Assembly: GCF_042662125.1 (NCBI RefSeq)
Contig: NZ_JBHSXL010000002.1
Span: 263,857-327,856, forward strand
Length of the DNA stretch: 64,000 nucleotides
Source of the DNA: Halopenitus salinus
Lineage (GTDB): Archaea > Halobacteriota > Halobacteria > Halobacteriales > Haloferacaceae
Reading direction: 5' to 3'
Shown: positions 51,686 to 60,529 of the stretch, in pieces
Position numbering within the stretch: position 1 is the first letter of the stretch
Layout: each line of letters opens with the position of its first letter
Position numbers and translations under genes: made by a program
Notes under the pieces: model-generated
Told to the model about the DNA's origin: nothing
The model's input: only the letters and a program-made list of their open reading frames with translations
The model's database searches: none

Positions 51686-52375
51686 GTGTTCAGATAAGCT
51701 GGTTCCATGCGAAGGCGTACGTTTGAAGCAGATTTTCGATGGTATCTTATTCGGCGTGGCTGAAACAGTTTGAGAACTGGTTGGTTCTCTGTTTTAGTTC
51801 TCTAAAGACACGTTCGACACTGTTCCGATTACCGTGTATTTCGTATCTGTAATCGAGATCGTGTCGATGAAGTGCTGCTTGCAGCGACGGTGCGGAATCG
51901 ACGAAAAAGAGCGCTTCGTAGACGAGATGTTTCTCGCGGAGTTCGGCGAGAAACATCTCAGTAATCGCCTGAATTCTCGTCGTTAAGAGCTTGACGTGCA
52001 GCAAGTTGTTTGTGTCGGGATCGACGACGACGCACAGCGAGAAGCATTCGTCATTCAGCTGGATCACGGTTTCGGCAACTGCGACATGATCCAGATTAGT
52101 GCCAATGAGCGGCTGTAGATCAGCCTTCTGCACCCAGTTGTGAATGGTCGTTCGACAGCAATTGACACTCAATATATAGAAGATTGATATAGTATATGAA
52201 AGTGATAATACAGCCAAATGGAGTCGGATGCTGAGCTTCATCACGGGCTCGAGTGTCGCCTCTCGCTCTAGAAAATTTTAACTCGAAGCTGTCGGAACCT
52301 CTGATAAGGCGGGCGATCTCGAGCATAGGGAACTCAAAGATAGTTCCGCCTCACGTTTCATCCTTATCTGAACAC
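51686..52375 (-). mobile_element. IS6-type element, right copy
   Basis: 690 bases with the same terminal repeats, GTGTTCAGATAAG at 51686 and its complement ending at 52375. Same orientation as the copy at 41965-42632, so the two bracket the 9-kb carbohydrate cassette. No matching target duplication. Confidence 0.85.
51747..52326 (-). pseudogene. IS6-type transposase, degenerate
   Basis: The N terminus (MLEIARLIRGSDSFELKF) and the main part (LSIRLHLAVLSLSYTISIFY...) lie in different frames. The first catalytic Asp is replaced by Ala (AVAETVIQL), and a stop follows FSNCFSHAE before the usual C terminus. The second Asp (FFVDSAP) and Glu (SVERVFREL) remain. It cannot be functional, though its ends may be moved by a related transposase. 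Confidence 0.8.
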
Positions 52376-52388
52376 CGCTGGAATGACG

Positions 52389-52606
52389 ATGCAAATACAT
52401 GAGTTCAGGGACATGGATGGTGACTTGTGGGACTACGATGGCGCACCTCCAAACCCCCCCACCCAGATGACGATGAAGATCCAGATATTGGGGTTGAGGC
52501 TGGTGAGAATGCTGAGCGTTTCGTAACGGGCTTTAATTGGGTTTTCTTGTGGTGGTACTATCTACCCAAGCGGTACTTTTCAGTTACTCTTAATGACAAG
52601 ACCTAA
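52389..52606 (+). pseudogene. Small membrane-type gene with poly-C frameshift
   Basis: From ATG 52389: MQIHEFRDMDGDLWDYDGAP followed by PNPP, then a run of seven C (52454-52460). One base shift there restores HPDDDEDPDIGVEAGENAER and FVTGFNWVFLWWYYLPKRYF, ending TLNDKT at 52606. The two parts make one coherent small protein with a Trp/Tyr-rich hydrophobic segment. It is a real frameshift mutation, phase variation or a sequencing error. Confidence 0.45.
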
Positions 52607-52670
52607 TCCATCAACCTCAGGCCGAGGCGGCAGTATATGTTATTGCTAGTCTGTCTGTTTGCATGGCGTA

Positions 52671-52816
52671 ATCGGAGTTAGATATCCGTGATTCGACAGT
52701 TGACGACCTAGATAATTTGATAGATGATCGAGTGACGTGGGCAGTGGTGAGTATCGTCGTCGGATTCGCCGACAGCACGTCGACGAATTGGGAACGCATA
52801 TGGAACTCACTTCAGT
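52671..52816 (+). pseudogene. Fragment of a small membrane protein gene
   Basis: Plus-strand frame SELDIRDSTVDDLDNLIDDR then VTWAVVSIVVGFADSTSTNW ending at 52816. A hydrophobic segment and acidic start are seen. It has no start codon after the stop upstream. Part of a decayed region between the IS6 copy and tfb. Confidence 0.3.
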
Positions 52817-53057
52817 AGCAGGGGCAACACGGGAGACGAGTGTCGTCGGCTAAACACACACGATATCCGCATAGGTTGCGATACTGAATTTGCACCTTGC
52901 CACTCGCACGTCTATCGGAACATCCTTCTTTGCTGGTGGAAGACTCAACGATCAATTCGCAGTCGTCAGCGAATGGTCGTTTCACGCAATTTGGGTCTGT
53001 TGAATGAGTGTTCAACAGAGACACGATTCTCTCCTTCGCTAGAAACCCGTCGCCTAT
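52817..53057. other. Non-coding gap before tfb
   Basis: About 240 bases between the decayed fragment and the end of tfb; no gene is supportable. Confidence 0.35.
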
Positions 53058-53987
53058 CTACGCGGTCTCGACGATCTCGTTCAATTCGTAGTATCGCGCT
53101 CGAAGCGTTATCGCGTTCACATTCGCCGCACCGGCGATCGCCTCCTGTGTCCGCAGGTCACCGAACTCCTCACAGGCCTTGTAGACACACCCAGCGGCGA
53201 CGCCAGCAGGACTCCGACCGTTCGCGATTGCTGCCTCATCTGCGAGTGACGCAAGCTCTTGAGCTCGATGCCGAACGACGTCGTCGATAGCGAGTTCGGA
53301 GGTGATCTTCGGAACGTGTGACCGAGCGGTGACGATCGACGTCGGGAGTCCGAGTTCCGTATTCAACGTCTTGTACGCGGTCACCACTCGGGAGCGACTG
53401 ACGCGCGCCACACTGACGACTTCATCCAACGTGATCGAATAATCGGCACATCGACAGGCGCCGTAGACACTCGCTGAGGCGATCGACTCCACCGACCGTC
53501 CACACAGCAGGTCCGCCGACTGGGCGCTACAGAAGAGCCGGCAGGCCTGATCACGGAGCGTCTCCGGGATGTCGAAGCCGCCAGAGATACGTCTTACCTC
53601 CTGGAGGCCACGCATCTGGTTCCGTTCCGCTTTCGATCCGAATTTGCCACGTCGATGTTCACGACGCAACCGGTTGAGCTGGCGACGCTTCTTCGAGGAG
53701 AGTTTCGTTCCAGTCGCATCAGTTCGGAACCCGATTTCCGTTGACAGCCCACGATCGTGGCGAGCCATCGTCCGTGGCGCCCCCGTCCGTTTGCGTTCCT
53801 CCCGGTTACAATACCGCCATTCCGGACCGCGATCGATGATCGTCTCCTCGAGGATGAGTCCACAGTCGTCACAGACGGTTTCGATCGACGTCGTCGAGAC
53901 GCGACCACCGCACTCGGGGCATCGGTCCGTTTCTTGGTCGAACTGTCCATCCTCATCGGTCGTCGCAAAGATGTGTCTCGTTGCCAT
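53058..53987 (-). CDS. tfb: Transcription initiation factor TFIIB (TFB)
   Basis: 309 residues from MATRHIFATTDEDGQFDQET. N-terminal zinc ribbon CPECGG...CDDCG, B-finger region (RTGAPRTMARHDRGLSTEIG), then two cyclin repeats (about 110-205 and 210-309). TFB recruits RNA polymerase to TBP-bound promoters. Haloarchaea carry several tfb genes, and plasmid-borne extras may steer subsets of promoters. Compared with canonical TFB the core is intact but cysteine-rich in repeat 1 (LFCSAQSADLLCG, GACRC). Leader hairpin at 54024-54055 as in the broken tfb. Confidence 0.92.
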   Translation of the reverse strand: MATRHIFATTDEDGQFDQETDRCPECGGRVSTTSIETVCDDCGLILEETIIDRGPEWRYCNREERKRTGAPRTMARHDRGLSTEIGFRTDATGTKLSSKKRRQLNRLRREHRRGKFGSKAERNQMRGLQEVRRISGGFDIPETLRDQACRLFCSAQSADLLCGRSVESIASASVYGACRCADYSITLDEVVSVARVSRSRVVTAYKTLNTELGLPTSIVTARSHVPKITSELAIDDVVRHRAQELASLADEAAIANGRSPAGVAAGCVYKACEEFGDLRTQEAIAGAANVNAITLRARYYELNEIVETA

Positions 53988-54023
53988 CTCAATCACTGAT
54001 CGAGGGAGGTCACCATCTCGATG

Positions 54024-54055
54024 CTCCCCTCACCCCCATTTGGGGAGAAAAAATT
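54024..54055 (-). promoter_or_regulatory. Leader hairpin element (copy 13) before intact tfb
   Basis: On the minus strand: TTTTTTCT, CCCC arm, AAAT loop, GGGG arm, GTGAGGGGAGC. 37 bases before the start at 53987. Confidence 0.55.
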
Positions 54056-54129
54056 CTCTGCGGGGCGATTCGGATCGGAGATCTGTGGGTGGAGCGGCGG
54101 CGTCTTGGACTACGTGACTCCGTCGGGAG

Positions 54130-54303
54130 TTACGATTCGACGGTATAGACCTCAGTCCGCAGATACACGACTCCAATACCCGTATAGATGAGGCCCAAGA
54201 TCAGCGGGAACCACTCCTGTTGGAGGGCAAACATAGCTGCTTGTACAACTCCTACTCCAACCATCGTAAGTCCAATCCACGTCTTGAGACGATTACTCGC
54301 CAT
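54130..54303 (-). CDS. Small two-helix membrane protein
   Basis: 57 residues from MASNRLKTWIGLTMVGVGVV. Two hydrophobic helices (WIGLTMVGVGVVQAAMFAL and WFPLILGLIYTGIGVVYL). It overlaps the end of the upstream membrane-protein gene by 11 bases, indicating an operon. Function unknown. Confidence 0.6.
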   Translation of the reverse strand: MASNRLKTWIGLTMVGVGVVQAAMFALQQEWFPLILGLIYTGIGVVYLRTEVYTVES

Positions 54304-54529
54304 TTCCCTCGTCATCGTAGCCGGCCATCCGCTGTTGGGCGTCAGCGATCGCCTCGATAGCGACGACGAGCCGCCAGAAAAGGTAGATCACGATAAGGAC
54401 GAGTCCAGGAAGCACTCCGAGTACCAGTTGGCCGACGATAACTATCGCATACGCCAGGATCAACGCGTACAGTACCACTATCGTGCCGAGCCAGGATCGC
54501 GAGAGGGCTGGCGAGGACCAGTGAGCCAT
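54293..54529 (-). CDS. Small membrane protein
   Basis: 78 residues from MAHWSSPALSRSWLGTIVVL. Two long hydrophobic stretches (GTIVVLYALILAYAIVIVGQ, VLGVLPGLVLIVIYLFWRLV) and an acidic cytoplasmic-like tail (DAQQRMAGYDDEGNGE). First of a two-gene unit with 54130-54303. Function unknown. Confidence 0.6.
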   Translation of the reverse strand: MAHWSSPALSRSWLGTIVVLYALILAYAIVIVGQLVLGVLPGLVLIVIYLFWRLVVAIEAIADAQQRMAGYDDEGNGE

Positions 54530-54912
54530 AGAACAGCAAATAGACACGAAGAACTTTAGAATTACTTATACAGGCAGGTTAGGAACGAATGCACTCGCGA
54601 TGAATGTGTCTGCGAGAAACAGCACATACGCAAAGCCGCCACTGAATTCGTGATCTTCGGTTCGGATCGGTGCATAGAGGTATGCAGTTAAGTTCAGTAC
54701 CATTGGTGGATGACGTTCATTTCTCTTTGATTTTGGAGATCTTGGCCTTGTTTGGACGCGGAACAACAGTCTATTTCGTTCACCGGGCTCTGTAGAAATC
54801 CTCTTCTTCAGACAGATTCTTGCCTGAAACAGCCGGTCGATGAGCACACCTCAGCTAATGGCTGTTTCAGCCGATTTATATCTGAAGAATAGAATTTCTA
54901 TATACTCTGATC
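54530..54912. other. Intergenic region
   Basis: About 380 bases without a supported gene; a minus frame at 54566-54847 has no coding bias. Confidence 0.35.
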
Positions 54913-55500
54913 CTATTATTTAGGCACTACACAGTTTGAACCGACGGAACAGCAGGTATTAGAGGAGTGTCATGTTGGTGTCTCGTACCGGAATATCAAC
55001 CATTCGTGGATTGTTGCTACAAGGCTATCAGAGACTGGTTTCACCAGTGTGAGCACTTGTTCGACCCTGACTGCCAGATCGACAAGAGGTGGCGTCGACG
55101 AGACGAAAATCAACATTGACGGCTAGACTCTCTATGTCTGGACGGCAGTCAATTATCACACACTCGAAGTGTTGCACACCGATGTCTCTCCCGGCCGATC
55201 CAGTACCGATGCGTTGTTTTTTCTCCAAAAAGTGCTCAAGCGGTGCCACGTTCACCCCCTGATGCGGGCCGACCGTGGCTTCAAGCACCACTAGCCGCTG
55301 GAGCTGTTAGACTGCGACGCTGAGCGGGAAACGGGAGAAAATCGATCGCTCTCTGAAGCCTGGTTCGGTCTGTGAAATACCAAACTAGGCGCTTCAGGTA
55401 CTGATTCCGGATGGTAGCTCCGCTGAATCAACCAGTTCGTAGATATGAGCCTTTGGCACTCTTCACAACACTCCCCTCTAAAGTTCACACCTATTAAACA
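54913..55500 (+). pseudogene. Remnant of an IS DDE transposase
   Basis: Plus-strand pieces in broken frames read VDETKINIDG, TLYVWTAVNYHTLEVLHTDV, SPGRSSTDALFFLQKVLKRC, MRADRGFKHH and PLELLDCDAERE, with in-frame stops (for example after INIDG). The order VDETK...LYVW...RADRG is that of a haloarchaeal DDE transposase of the IS6/ISH type. No intact ends were recognised. Dead element. Confidence 0.6.
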
Positions 55501-55547
55501 TAATTTTTCCAAAGGGTTAATATAGGTTTAGTTAGAAGTCCTATTAC

Positions 55548-56894
55548 ATGCCAATAGATGGCAATAAACTCGGGATAAGTGATCGAAGATCATACCTCAA
55601 GACACTTGGTAGTACTACCGCTGCAGCTTCACTCGGCCTGATAGCCGGCTGTACGGGCAACGGCGGTAATGGCAACGGCGGTAATGGTTCAACACCCGAC
55701 GAGGAGCCGATCGATCAGGCGTTTTTATCCCCTGACAGTCTCGAGATCGATCTCTGGAGGGCGTTCCGAAACGGCATGCAAGAGGCGGCCGAAGACTTTG
55801 GTCTAACGAGCGACGCACAGGATCACGGTGGCCAACTCAGCGATCAGATCTCGCAAATCGAAGGCGCGATTACCAGCGGTGCGGACATGGTCGCCGCGAC
55901 CGCTCCGAGCGACTCCGGCGTTCAGTCTCTCGCGGAGACCGCGGCGTCGGAAGGTGTGCCATTTTTCGAGTACTGGTCGATGGGTAAGTGGCTGCTGCCG
56001 TCGTCGATCGGACCGGAATTCGTCCAGTATCAGATACCAGAGACGTTTCACGCTGGAGCGATCCCTGCTCAAATCCTTTTCGAGGAAATGGGAGGGGAAG
56101 GCAACTACGTTATGATTTTGGGCCCTGAAGGCCACATCGGGTCGTACCGGAATCAGGGCGCCCGCCAAGCCCAAGAGGATTATCCCGATATTGACCTACT
56201 TGACGCAATTTACTCCGGCGGGTGGACCCGTAGACACGGCCGGGAGGTGATGTCATCATTCGTCTCAAACTACGGTGACGATATCGACGGCGTGTATGCT
56301 AACAATGGTACGCTCGGACTCGGTGCAGCCTCAGTTCTCTCAGAGAACGACATGGCGATCCCGTTCACCGGATTTGACGGTGCGAGTCCGAACATCGAGC
56401 ACCTTCAGAACAACGGTCCTGACTCCGGCGAGCCGTATCAACTCCAAGAACAAGCTGCACCACCGTTCTGGCAGGGCGGCTGGTTCGTCGCGAAAGCCTG
56501 GGACTGGCTTCACGGATGGCGTCCTCGAATCCCAGAGCGGATGATGTGGGTCCGGACGACGACGGTTCTCAATCCCGGACTCGATCAATCGTCGTTTAGC
56601 GACATTGAAACCAGGTTCGCCACACCAGAAGAGTATCTCTCCGTCGCGTACAGCGACGGGCACTCCCCGTACGACTGGAAAGCAGCGTCAATCGAAGAGA
56701 GTGGTGACGACTGGGACCCGCAGCACGAACTCGTTCCGATCCGACAGTCCGAGTGGGAACAGCTCCAGTGGACCGAGGACAACCGACCGAGCGGACTCAC
56801 GATCCCCGACGATTACGACAACGAACAGCTCTTCGACGAGGTCGAGGAGGACTACCGGTCCCGGAACGAAAACGGTATGAACCCATACCTGTAG
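55548..56894 (+). CDS. Sugar ABC transporter substrate-binding lipoprotein (RbsB-like)
   Basis: 448 residues. Twin-arginine-like start (SDRRSYLKTLGSTTAAASLG) and lipobox LIAGC, then a Gly/Asn-rich linker. The body is a periplasmic-binding-protein type 1 fold (FRNGMQEAAEDFGL...QISQIEGAITSGADMVAATA), later DIDGVYANNGTLGLGAAS. RbsB/MglB-like proteins bind pentoses, hexoses or related compounds. First gene of a three-gene importer operon. Confidence 0.88.
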   Translation: MPIDGNKLGISDRRSYLKTLGSTTAAASLGLIAGCTGNGGNGNGGNGSTPDEEPIDQAFLSPDSLEIDLWRAFRNGMQEAAEDFGLTSDAQDHGGQLSDQISQIEGAITSGADMVAATAPSDSGVQSLAETAASEGVPFFEYWSMGKWLLPSSIGPEFVQYQIPETFHAGAIPAQILFEEMGGEGNYVMILGPEGHIGSYRNQGARQAQEDYPDIDLLDAIYSGGWTRRHGREVMSSFVSNYGDDIDGVYANNGTLGLGAASVLSENDMAIPFTGFDGASPNIEHLQNNGPDSGEPYQLQEQAAPPFWQGGWFVAKAWDWLHGWRPRIPERMMWVRTTTVLNPGLDQSSFSDIETRFATPEEYLSVAYSDGHSPYDWKAASIEESGDDWDPQHELVPIRQSEWEQLQWTEDNRPSGLTIPDDYDNEQLFDEVEEDYRSRNENGMNPYL

Positions 56895-56945
56895 TTGCTA
56901 CTCCTCCAATAAGATGTCAATATAACAGAAAATTAAAAAAATCAC

Positions 56946-58532
56946 ATGAGTGCGAAGCCTGAAGCGGACGAACAGGAGAGGATACAGGACTCCGAGGTTC
57001 GGTTCCGTGTCGAGAACGTTCGGAAAGAGTTCAACAATGTCGTTGCTCTCGACGACATCGACTTCGAACTTCGTCGCGGCGAAGTCGTCGGTCTCGTCGG
57101 TGAGAATGGTGCCGGAAAGAGTACGCTTCTTAACATCCTTAGTGGGATTTACCAGCAGAATCGTGGAAACATCTACGTCGATGATGAAGAGGTCATCATT
57201 GAAAACCCGCGTGACGCTAGTCATGAGGGGATTGCTATTGTCCATCAAGAACAGAACGTGATTCCGAACCTCACGGGATACGAGAATCTGTTTCTGGAGC
57301 AATATCCTGATTATGCAACCATGGGTATCCTCGACTCCGGCGAATTGAAGCGGGAGGGAAAGGAGGTTCTCGATACGCTCGGTATCGAACTTGATCTGGA
57401 GAAGCGTGTCTCGGAATACTCGTTCAGCGACCGGCAGATGCTGGGTATCGCGAGAGCATTCACCGAAACGGTCGACAGCGACCATCCGATCATTCTGCTT
57501 GATGAGCCTACCGCCGGACTCGAGGAGGACGGTCGTGACCTGCTTTTTGACCGGATCAATGACCTCCGGGATCGGGCCTCGTTCGTGTTTGTTTCCCACG
57601 AACTCGATGAGGTTCTCGAGATCAGCGATCGCATCTATGTCCTTCGAGACGGGAAAGTAGTCGACCATCTGTGGCAAGAGGAGGCAACCGAGGACAAACT
57701 CCAGCACAGTATGGTCGGTCGGGAGATTGCTGAAGAATACTATCAGGTTTCGAAACAGCGTGAACTCACGGATGAGGGGGCGGTGTTGTCGGTGTCCGAC
57801 CTAGGGAACGAAAATAGCTTCGAGTCGGTCTCTTTCGACCTTCGGCGCGGGGAGATCTTCGGCATCTGTGGTGTGATGGGCAGCGGGAAGAGCGCCCTCG
57901 GTCGTGTCCTGAGCGGTGTCGATGCCGCCGATACAGGGACGATAACCGTCGAGGGTGATGAGGTTACCACCGGCTCGGTTTCAAGGATGGTGAATGAGGG
58001 TGTTGGGTATGTTCCCAAGGACCGCCAATCAGAAGGGGCCCTTCTCTACCAGCCGCTTCGGGTCAACGTATCGCTTCCAAGTCTCGGGACGGACCTCGTA
58101 GCCGACAAGCTACCCGGGATGGGGACAATCAAGTGGCTCATCGACTTCGAGAAGGAACAAACCATGGCAAGGGACGTGATCGACGATCTCAACGTCAAAA
58201 CGCCGGGTATCGAGTCCTCTCTCGTCCAGTTAAGTGGCGGAAATCAACAGAAGGTCGTCCTTGGAAAGAACCTCGAGCGTGAAGTGTCGCTGCTCATCAT
58301 GGATAATGTGACTCGCGGTATCGATGTGGGAGCTAAAGAAGAAGTCTACCGGATCCTCCGTGGGCTAGCCGACAGTGGAGTCTCGATGGTGTTTATCGCT
58401 GATGAACTCCCTGAGCTCATCAGTATGAGCAATCGTATCGGTGTAATGAAGGACGGACAGATGGTCGACGTGATCGATGCACCACGTGATGACAAACCGA
58501 CTGAATCGGAGATAATCAAACAAATGATCTAA
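56946..58532 (+). CDS. Sugar ABC transporter ATP-binding protein (RbsA/MglA type, two domains)
   Basis: 528 residues with two fused ATPase domains. Domain 1: Walker A GENGAGKST (near 54), signature YSFSDRQM (variant, near 158), Walker B ILLDEPTAGL. Domain 2: Walker A position GVMGSGKSA (near 313), signature LSGGNQQKV (near 429), Walker B LLIMDNVTRGID. The variant first signature and second Walker B without the usual Glu are common in this family. Starts 51 bases after the binding protein gene. Confidence 0.9.
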   Translation: MSAKPEADEQERIQDSEVRFRVENVRKEFNNVVALDDIDFELRRGEVVGLVGENGAGKSTLLNILSGIYQQNRGNIYVDDEEVIIENPRDASHEGIAIVHQEQNVIPNLTGYENLFLEQYPDYATMGILDSGELKREGKEVLDTLGIELDLEKRVSEYSFSDRQMLGIARAFTETVDSDHPIILLDEPTAGLEEDGRDLLFDRINDLRDRASFVFVSHELDEVLEISDRIYVLRDGKVVDHLWQEEATEDKLQHSMVGREIAEEYYQVSKQRELTDEGAVLSVSDLGNENSFESVSFDLRRGEIFGICGVMGSGKSALGRVLSGVDAADTGTITVEGDEVTTGSVSRMVNEGVGYVPKDRQSEGALLYQPLRVNVSLPSLGTDLVADKLPGMGTIKWLIDFEKEQTMARDVIDDLNVKTPGIESSLVQLSGGNQQKVVLGKNLEREVSLLIMDNVTRGIDVGAKEEVYRILRGLADSGVSMVFIADELPELISMSNRIGVMKDGQMVDVIDAPRDDKPTESEIIKQMI

Positions 58533-58534
58533 CC

Positions 58535-59542
58535 ATGGCAGGAAACAATTCCGGAACCCCGGTCCTCAGCTGGATCGAAGAATATCGAAGAACTCGTTCT
58601 ATCGTAGACATACTTGTCGATCTTGGTCCGTTCCTAATGTTGATTATCTTGATGATAGCTTTCACAGTTTCCACGGACGTCTTTCTCACCTACGACAATC
58701 TCGTCGGGAACGTGTTAATGAATAGCACGATCCTGTTGCTCGTTGCGCTGGCCGGAACGTTCCCCATCCTTCAACAGAGTATCGACCTATCCGTGGCTTC
58801 TATCGTTTCGTTTAGCGGTGTACTCACGGCGCTTCTTATCACCGACTACAACCTTGGGTTGCTCGCTTTGGTCTTAGGAACGCTCGCCGGAACAGGCGTC
58901 GGTCTGCTGAATGGCGTGGTATTTGCGAAGGGGAAGATCCCTTCGTTCCTCGTCACGCTCGGGTCGCTCTCGATATTCAGCGGATCGGCGTTGCTATTGA
59001 CCGGCGGCAGATCAGTCCCCTTCAATGCGCCCGAGATTCGACAGATAGCCATCGGGAATCTCATCCCGACCGTACCGAACCTCGTCATATGGGGAATAAT
59101 ACTATACGTGTTGGTTTCCCTGCTCGCCTGGAAGACGACGTTCGGACGCTATACGTACGCGCTCGGCGAAAACGAGCGCGTGGCGGATTACTCCGGTGTG
59201 AAGGTCGACCGCTACAAGATCGGCGCGTTCGTTGTCTCCGGAACGCTATGTGGGCTTGGAGGCGTGCTCTTGGCCGCCCGTATCACGTCCGCGAGCCCGA
59301 GCATGGGTGACGGGCTACTGTTAGAAAGTATCGCAGCCATCGTCATGGGAGGGACTGCCCTTACCGGCGGTGTCGGTGGACCTCACCGGACTATCCTCGG
59401 TGTGATGGTCATCGGTGTGTTGACAAACGGGATGAACCTCCTGAGTATTCAGTCGTTCGTCCAGGAGATCATCCTCGGATTCGTGGTTATCTTCGCCGTG
59501 GCTATGTCGATCGATCGTGATAAGATCGACGTTATCAAATAG
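58535..59542 (+). CDS. Sugar ABC transporter permease (RbsC type)
   Basis: 335 residues with about eight to ten hydrophobic helices. Family BPD_transp_2 (RbsC/MglC): LQQSIDLSVASIVSFSGVLT, GVVFAKGKIPSFLVTLGSLS, ALGENERVADYSGVKVDRYK. Two bases separate it from the ATPase gene. With 55548-58532 it makes a complete importer. Confidence 0.9.
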   Translation: MAGNNSGTPVLSWIEEYRRTRSIVDILVDLGPFLMLIILMIAFTVSTDVFLTYDNLVGNVLMNSTILLLVALAGTFPILQQSIDLSVASIVSFSGVLTALLITDYNLGLLALVLGTLAGTGVGLLNGVVFAKGKIPSFLVTLGSLSIFSGSALLLTGGRSVPFNAPEIRQIAIGNLIPTVPNLVIWGIILYVLVSLLAWKTTFGRYTYALGENERVADYSGVKVDRYKIGAFVVSGTLCGLGGVLLAARITSASPSMGDGLLLESIAAIVMGGTALTGGVGGPHRTILGVMVIGVLTNGMNLLSIQSFVQEIILGFVVIFAVAMSIDRDKIDVIK

Positions 59543-59584
59543 AGTCACGGCATCCCCTCCGCGTTTTGTTCTCCCCTTTGGGTG

Positions 59585-59622
59585 AAACTAAAAAACCCAC
59601 CCTCCCGGGGTGGGATGGGATC
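59585..59622 (+). repeat. Hairpin after permease gene, resembles tnpB-element end
   Basis: CCCACCC-TCCC-GGGGTGGG (about 59599-59617) followed by ATGGGATC. Similar to the left end of the tnpB element at 22489-22508 (CCCACCTC, TTCA, GGGGTGGG, ATGGAGTC). It could be a terminator of the importer operon or a solitary element end. Bases 59623-59802 hold an AT-rich promoter-like stretch and no gene. Confidence 0.4.
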
Positions 59623-59802
59623 TCACTGCGACTACCCGTGGCCGCCGGCGTTATTTAGAAATTAAACGTTCCATATTCCCATAATATTGATAAGAGTGGG
59701 CGTACTATCAATTTGCGTTATGTTACCCGTCGAATTCTCGTCCCGACGATCAATGAACTACGGAAACGTTCCGGCCATTAGACGCGAACAGGGATCACGA
59801 GC

Positions 59803-60516
59803 ATGACGGACAGCGTTGAGGAAGCTGTGGCAACGCTGACTGACGCTGAATGGGTTGATCTCACGCATACGCTTGAAGAGGATATCCCCGCTGTACCGAC
59901 TCACGCCCGCTTTGGACATACTCTCTATGAGTCGTATGAGTGGGGAGATGAGGCGTGCCACTACCGGATCACAATGGGCGAACATAGCGGCACCCACATT
60001 GATGCGCCGCTTCACTTCATCGCCGAAGGGGACGCACACTATGATGTCGCATCGATCCCGCTCGAATGTCTCGTCGGGCGTGCCGCCACAATTGATGCGA
60101 CTGACGTAGAAGGAGGTAAAACCGTGACTCGCGAGCGGATCGAGACGTGGGAACAAGAACACGGATCTCTGCGAAACGGCGATCGGGTTCTCTTTTGGTT
60201 CGGATGGGACCGATACTGGGACACGGGCGAGACAGGTCAAGAATACTTGGACTCGTGGCCGGGACTGTCGGCTAAAGCAGCCGCATACCTCACCGACATC
60301 GGGATCGATCTTGTTGGATGCGATACCGCAGCCGTTGATGCCTCCGGAAACGACGAGTTTCCTGCACACTATGAGCTTCTCGGGGAGGAGACGTACATCG
60401 TGGAAAACCTGACTAACTTGGATCAATTACCGGCGTTTTCCGCTTTATTTACCTTCCCACTGAAGATCGACTCAGGATCCGGTTCACCGATCCGGGCAGT
60501 CGCAATGATCGATTGA
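59803..60516 (+). CDS. Cyclase-family hydrolase (kynurenine formamidase-like)
   Basis: 237 residues. Cyclase family (pfam cyclase): N-terminal WVDLTHTLEEDIP and the metal/catalytic motif HSGTHIDAPLHF near 61-72. A later conserved segment, GIDLVGCDTAAVDASGN, lies near 167. Family members hydrolyse N-formylkynurenine, isatin or cyclic amides with a metal ion. It follows the RbsBAC importer by 260 bases in the same direction, so it may act on the imported compound. The exact substrate is unknown. Confidence 0.85.
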   Translation: MTDSVEEAVATLTDAEWVDLTHTLEEDIPAVPTHARFGHTLYESYEWGDEACHYRITMGEHSGTHIDAPLHFIAEGDAHYDVASIPLECLVGRAATIDATDVEGGKTVTRERIETWEQEHGSLRNGDRVLFWFGWDRYWDTGETGQEYLDSWPGLSAKAAAYLTDIGIDLVGCDTAAVDASGNDEFPAHYELLGEETYIVENLTNLDQLPAFSALFTFPLKIDSGSGSPIRAVAMID

Positions 60517-60529
60517 ATGGTCGATTCTG

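Noticed and set aside
56898..57707. 269-codon minus-strand open frame over the RbsA-type gene
   Set aside because: Antisense of a conserved ATPase with Walker motifs.
59758..60426. 222-codon minus-strand open frame over the cyclase-family gene
   Set aside because: The plus strand has the conserved HSGTHIDAP motif; the minus frame is a shadow.
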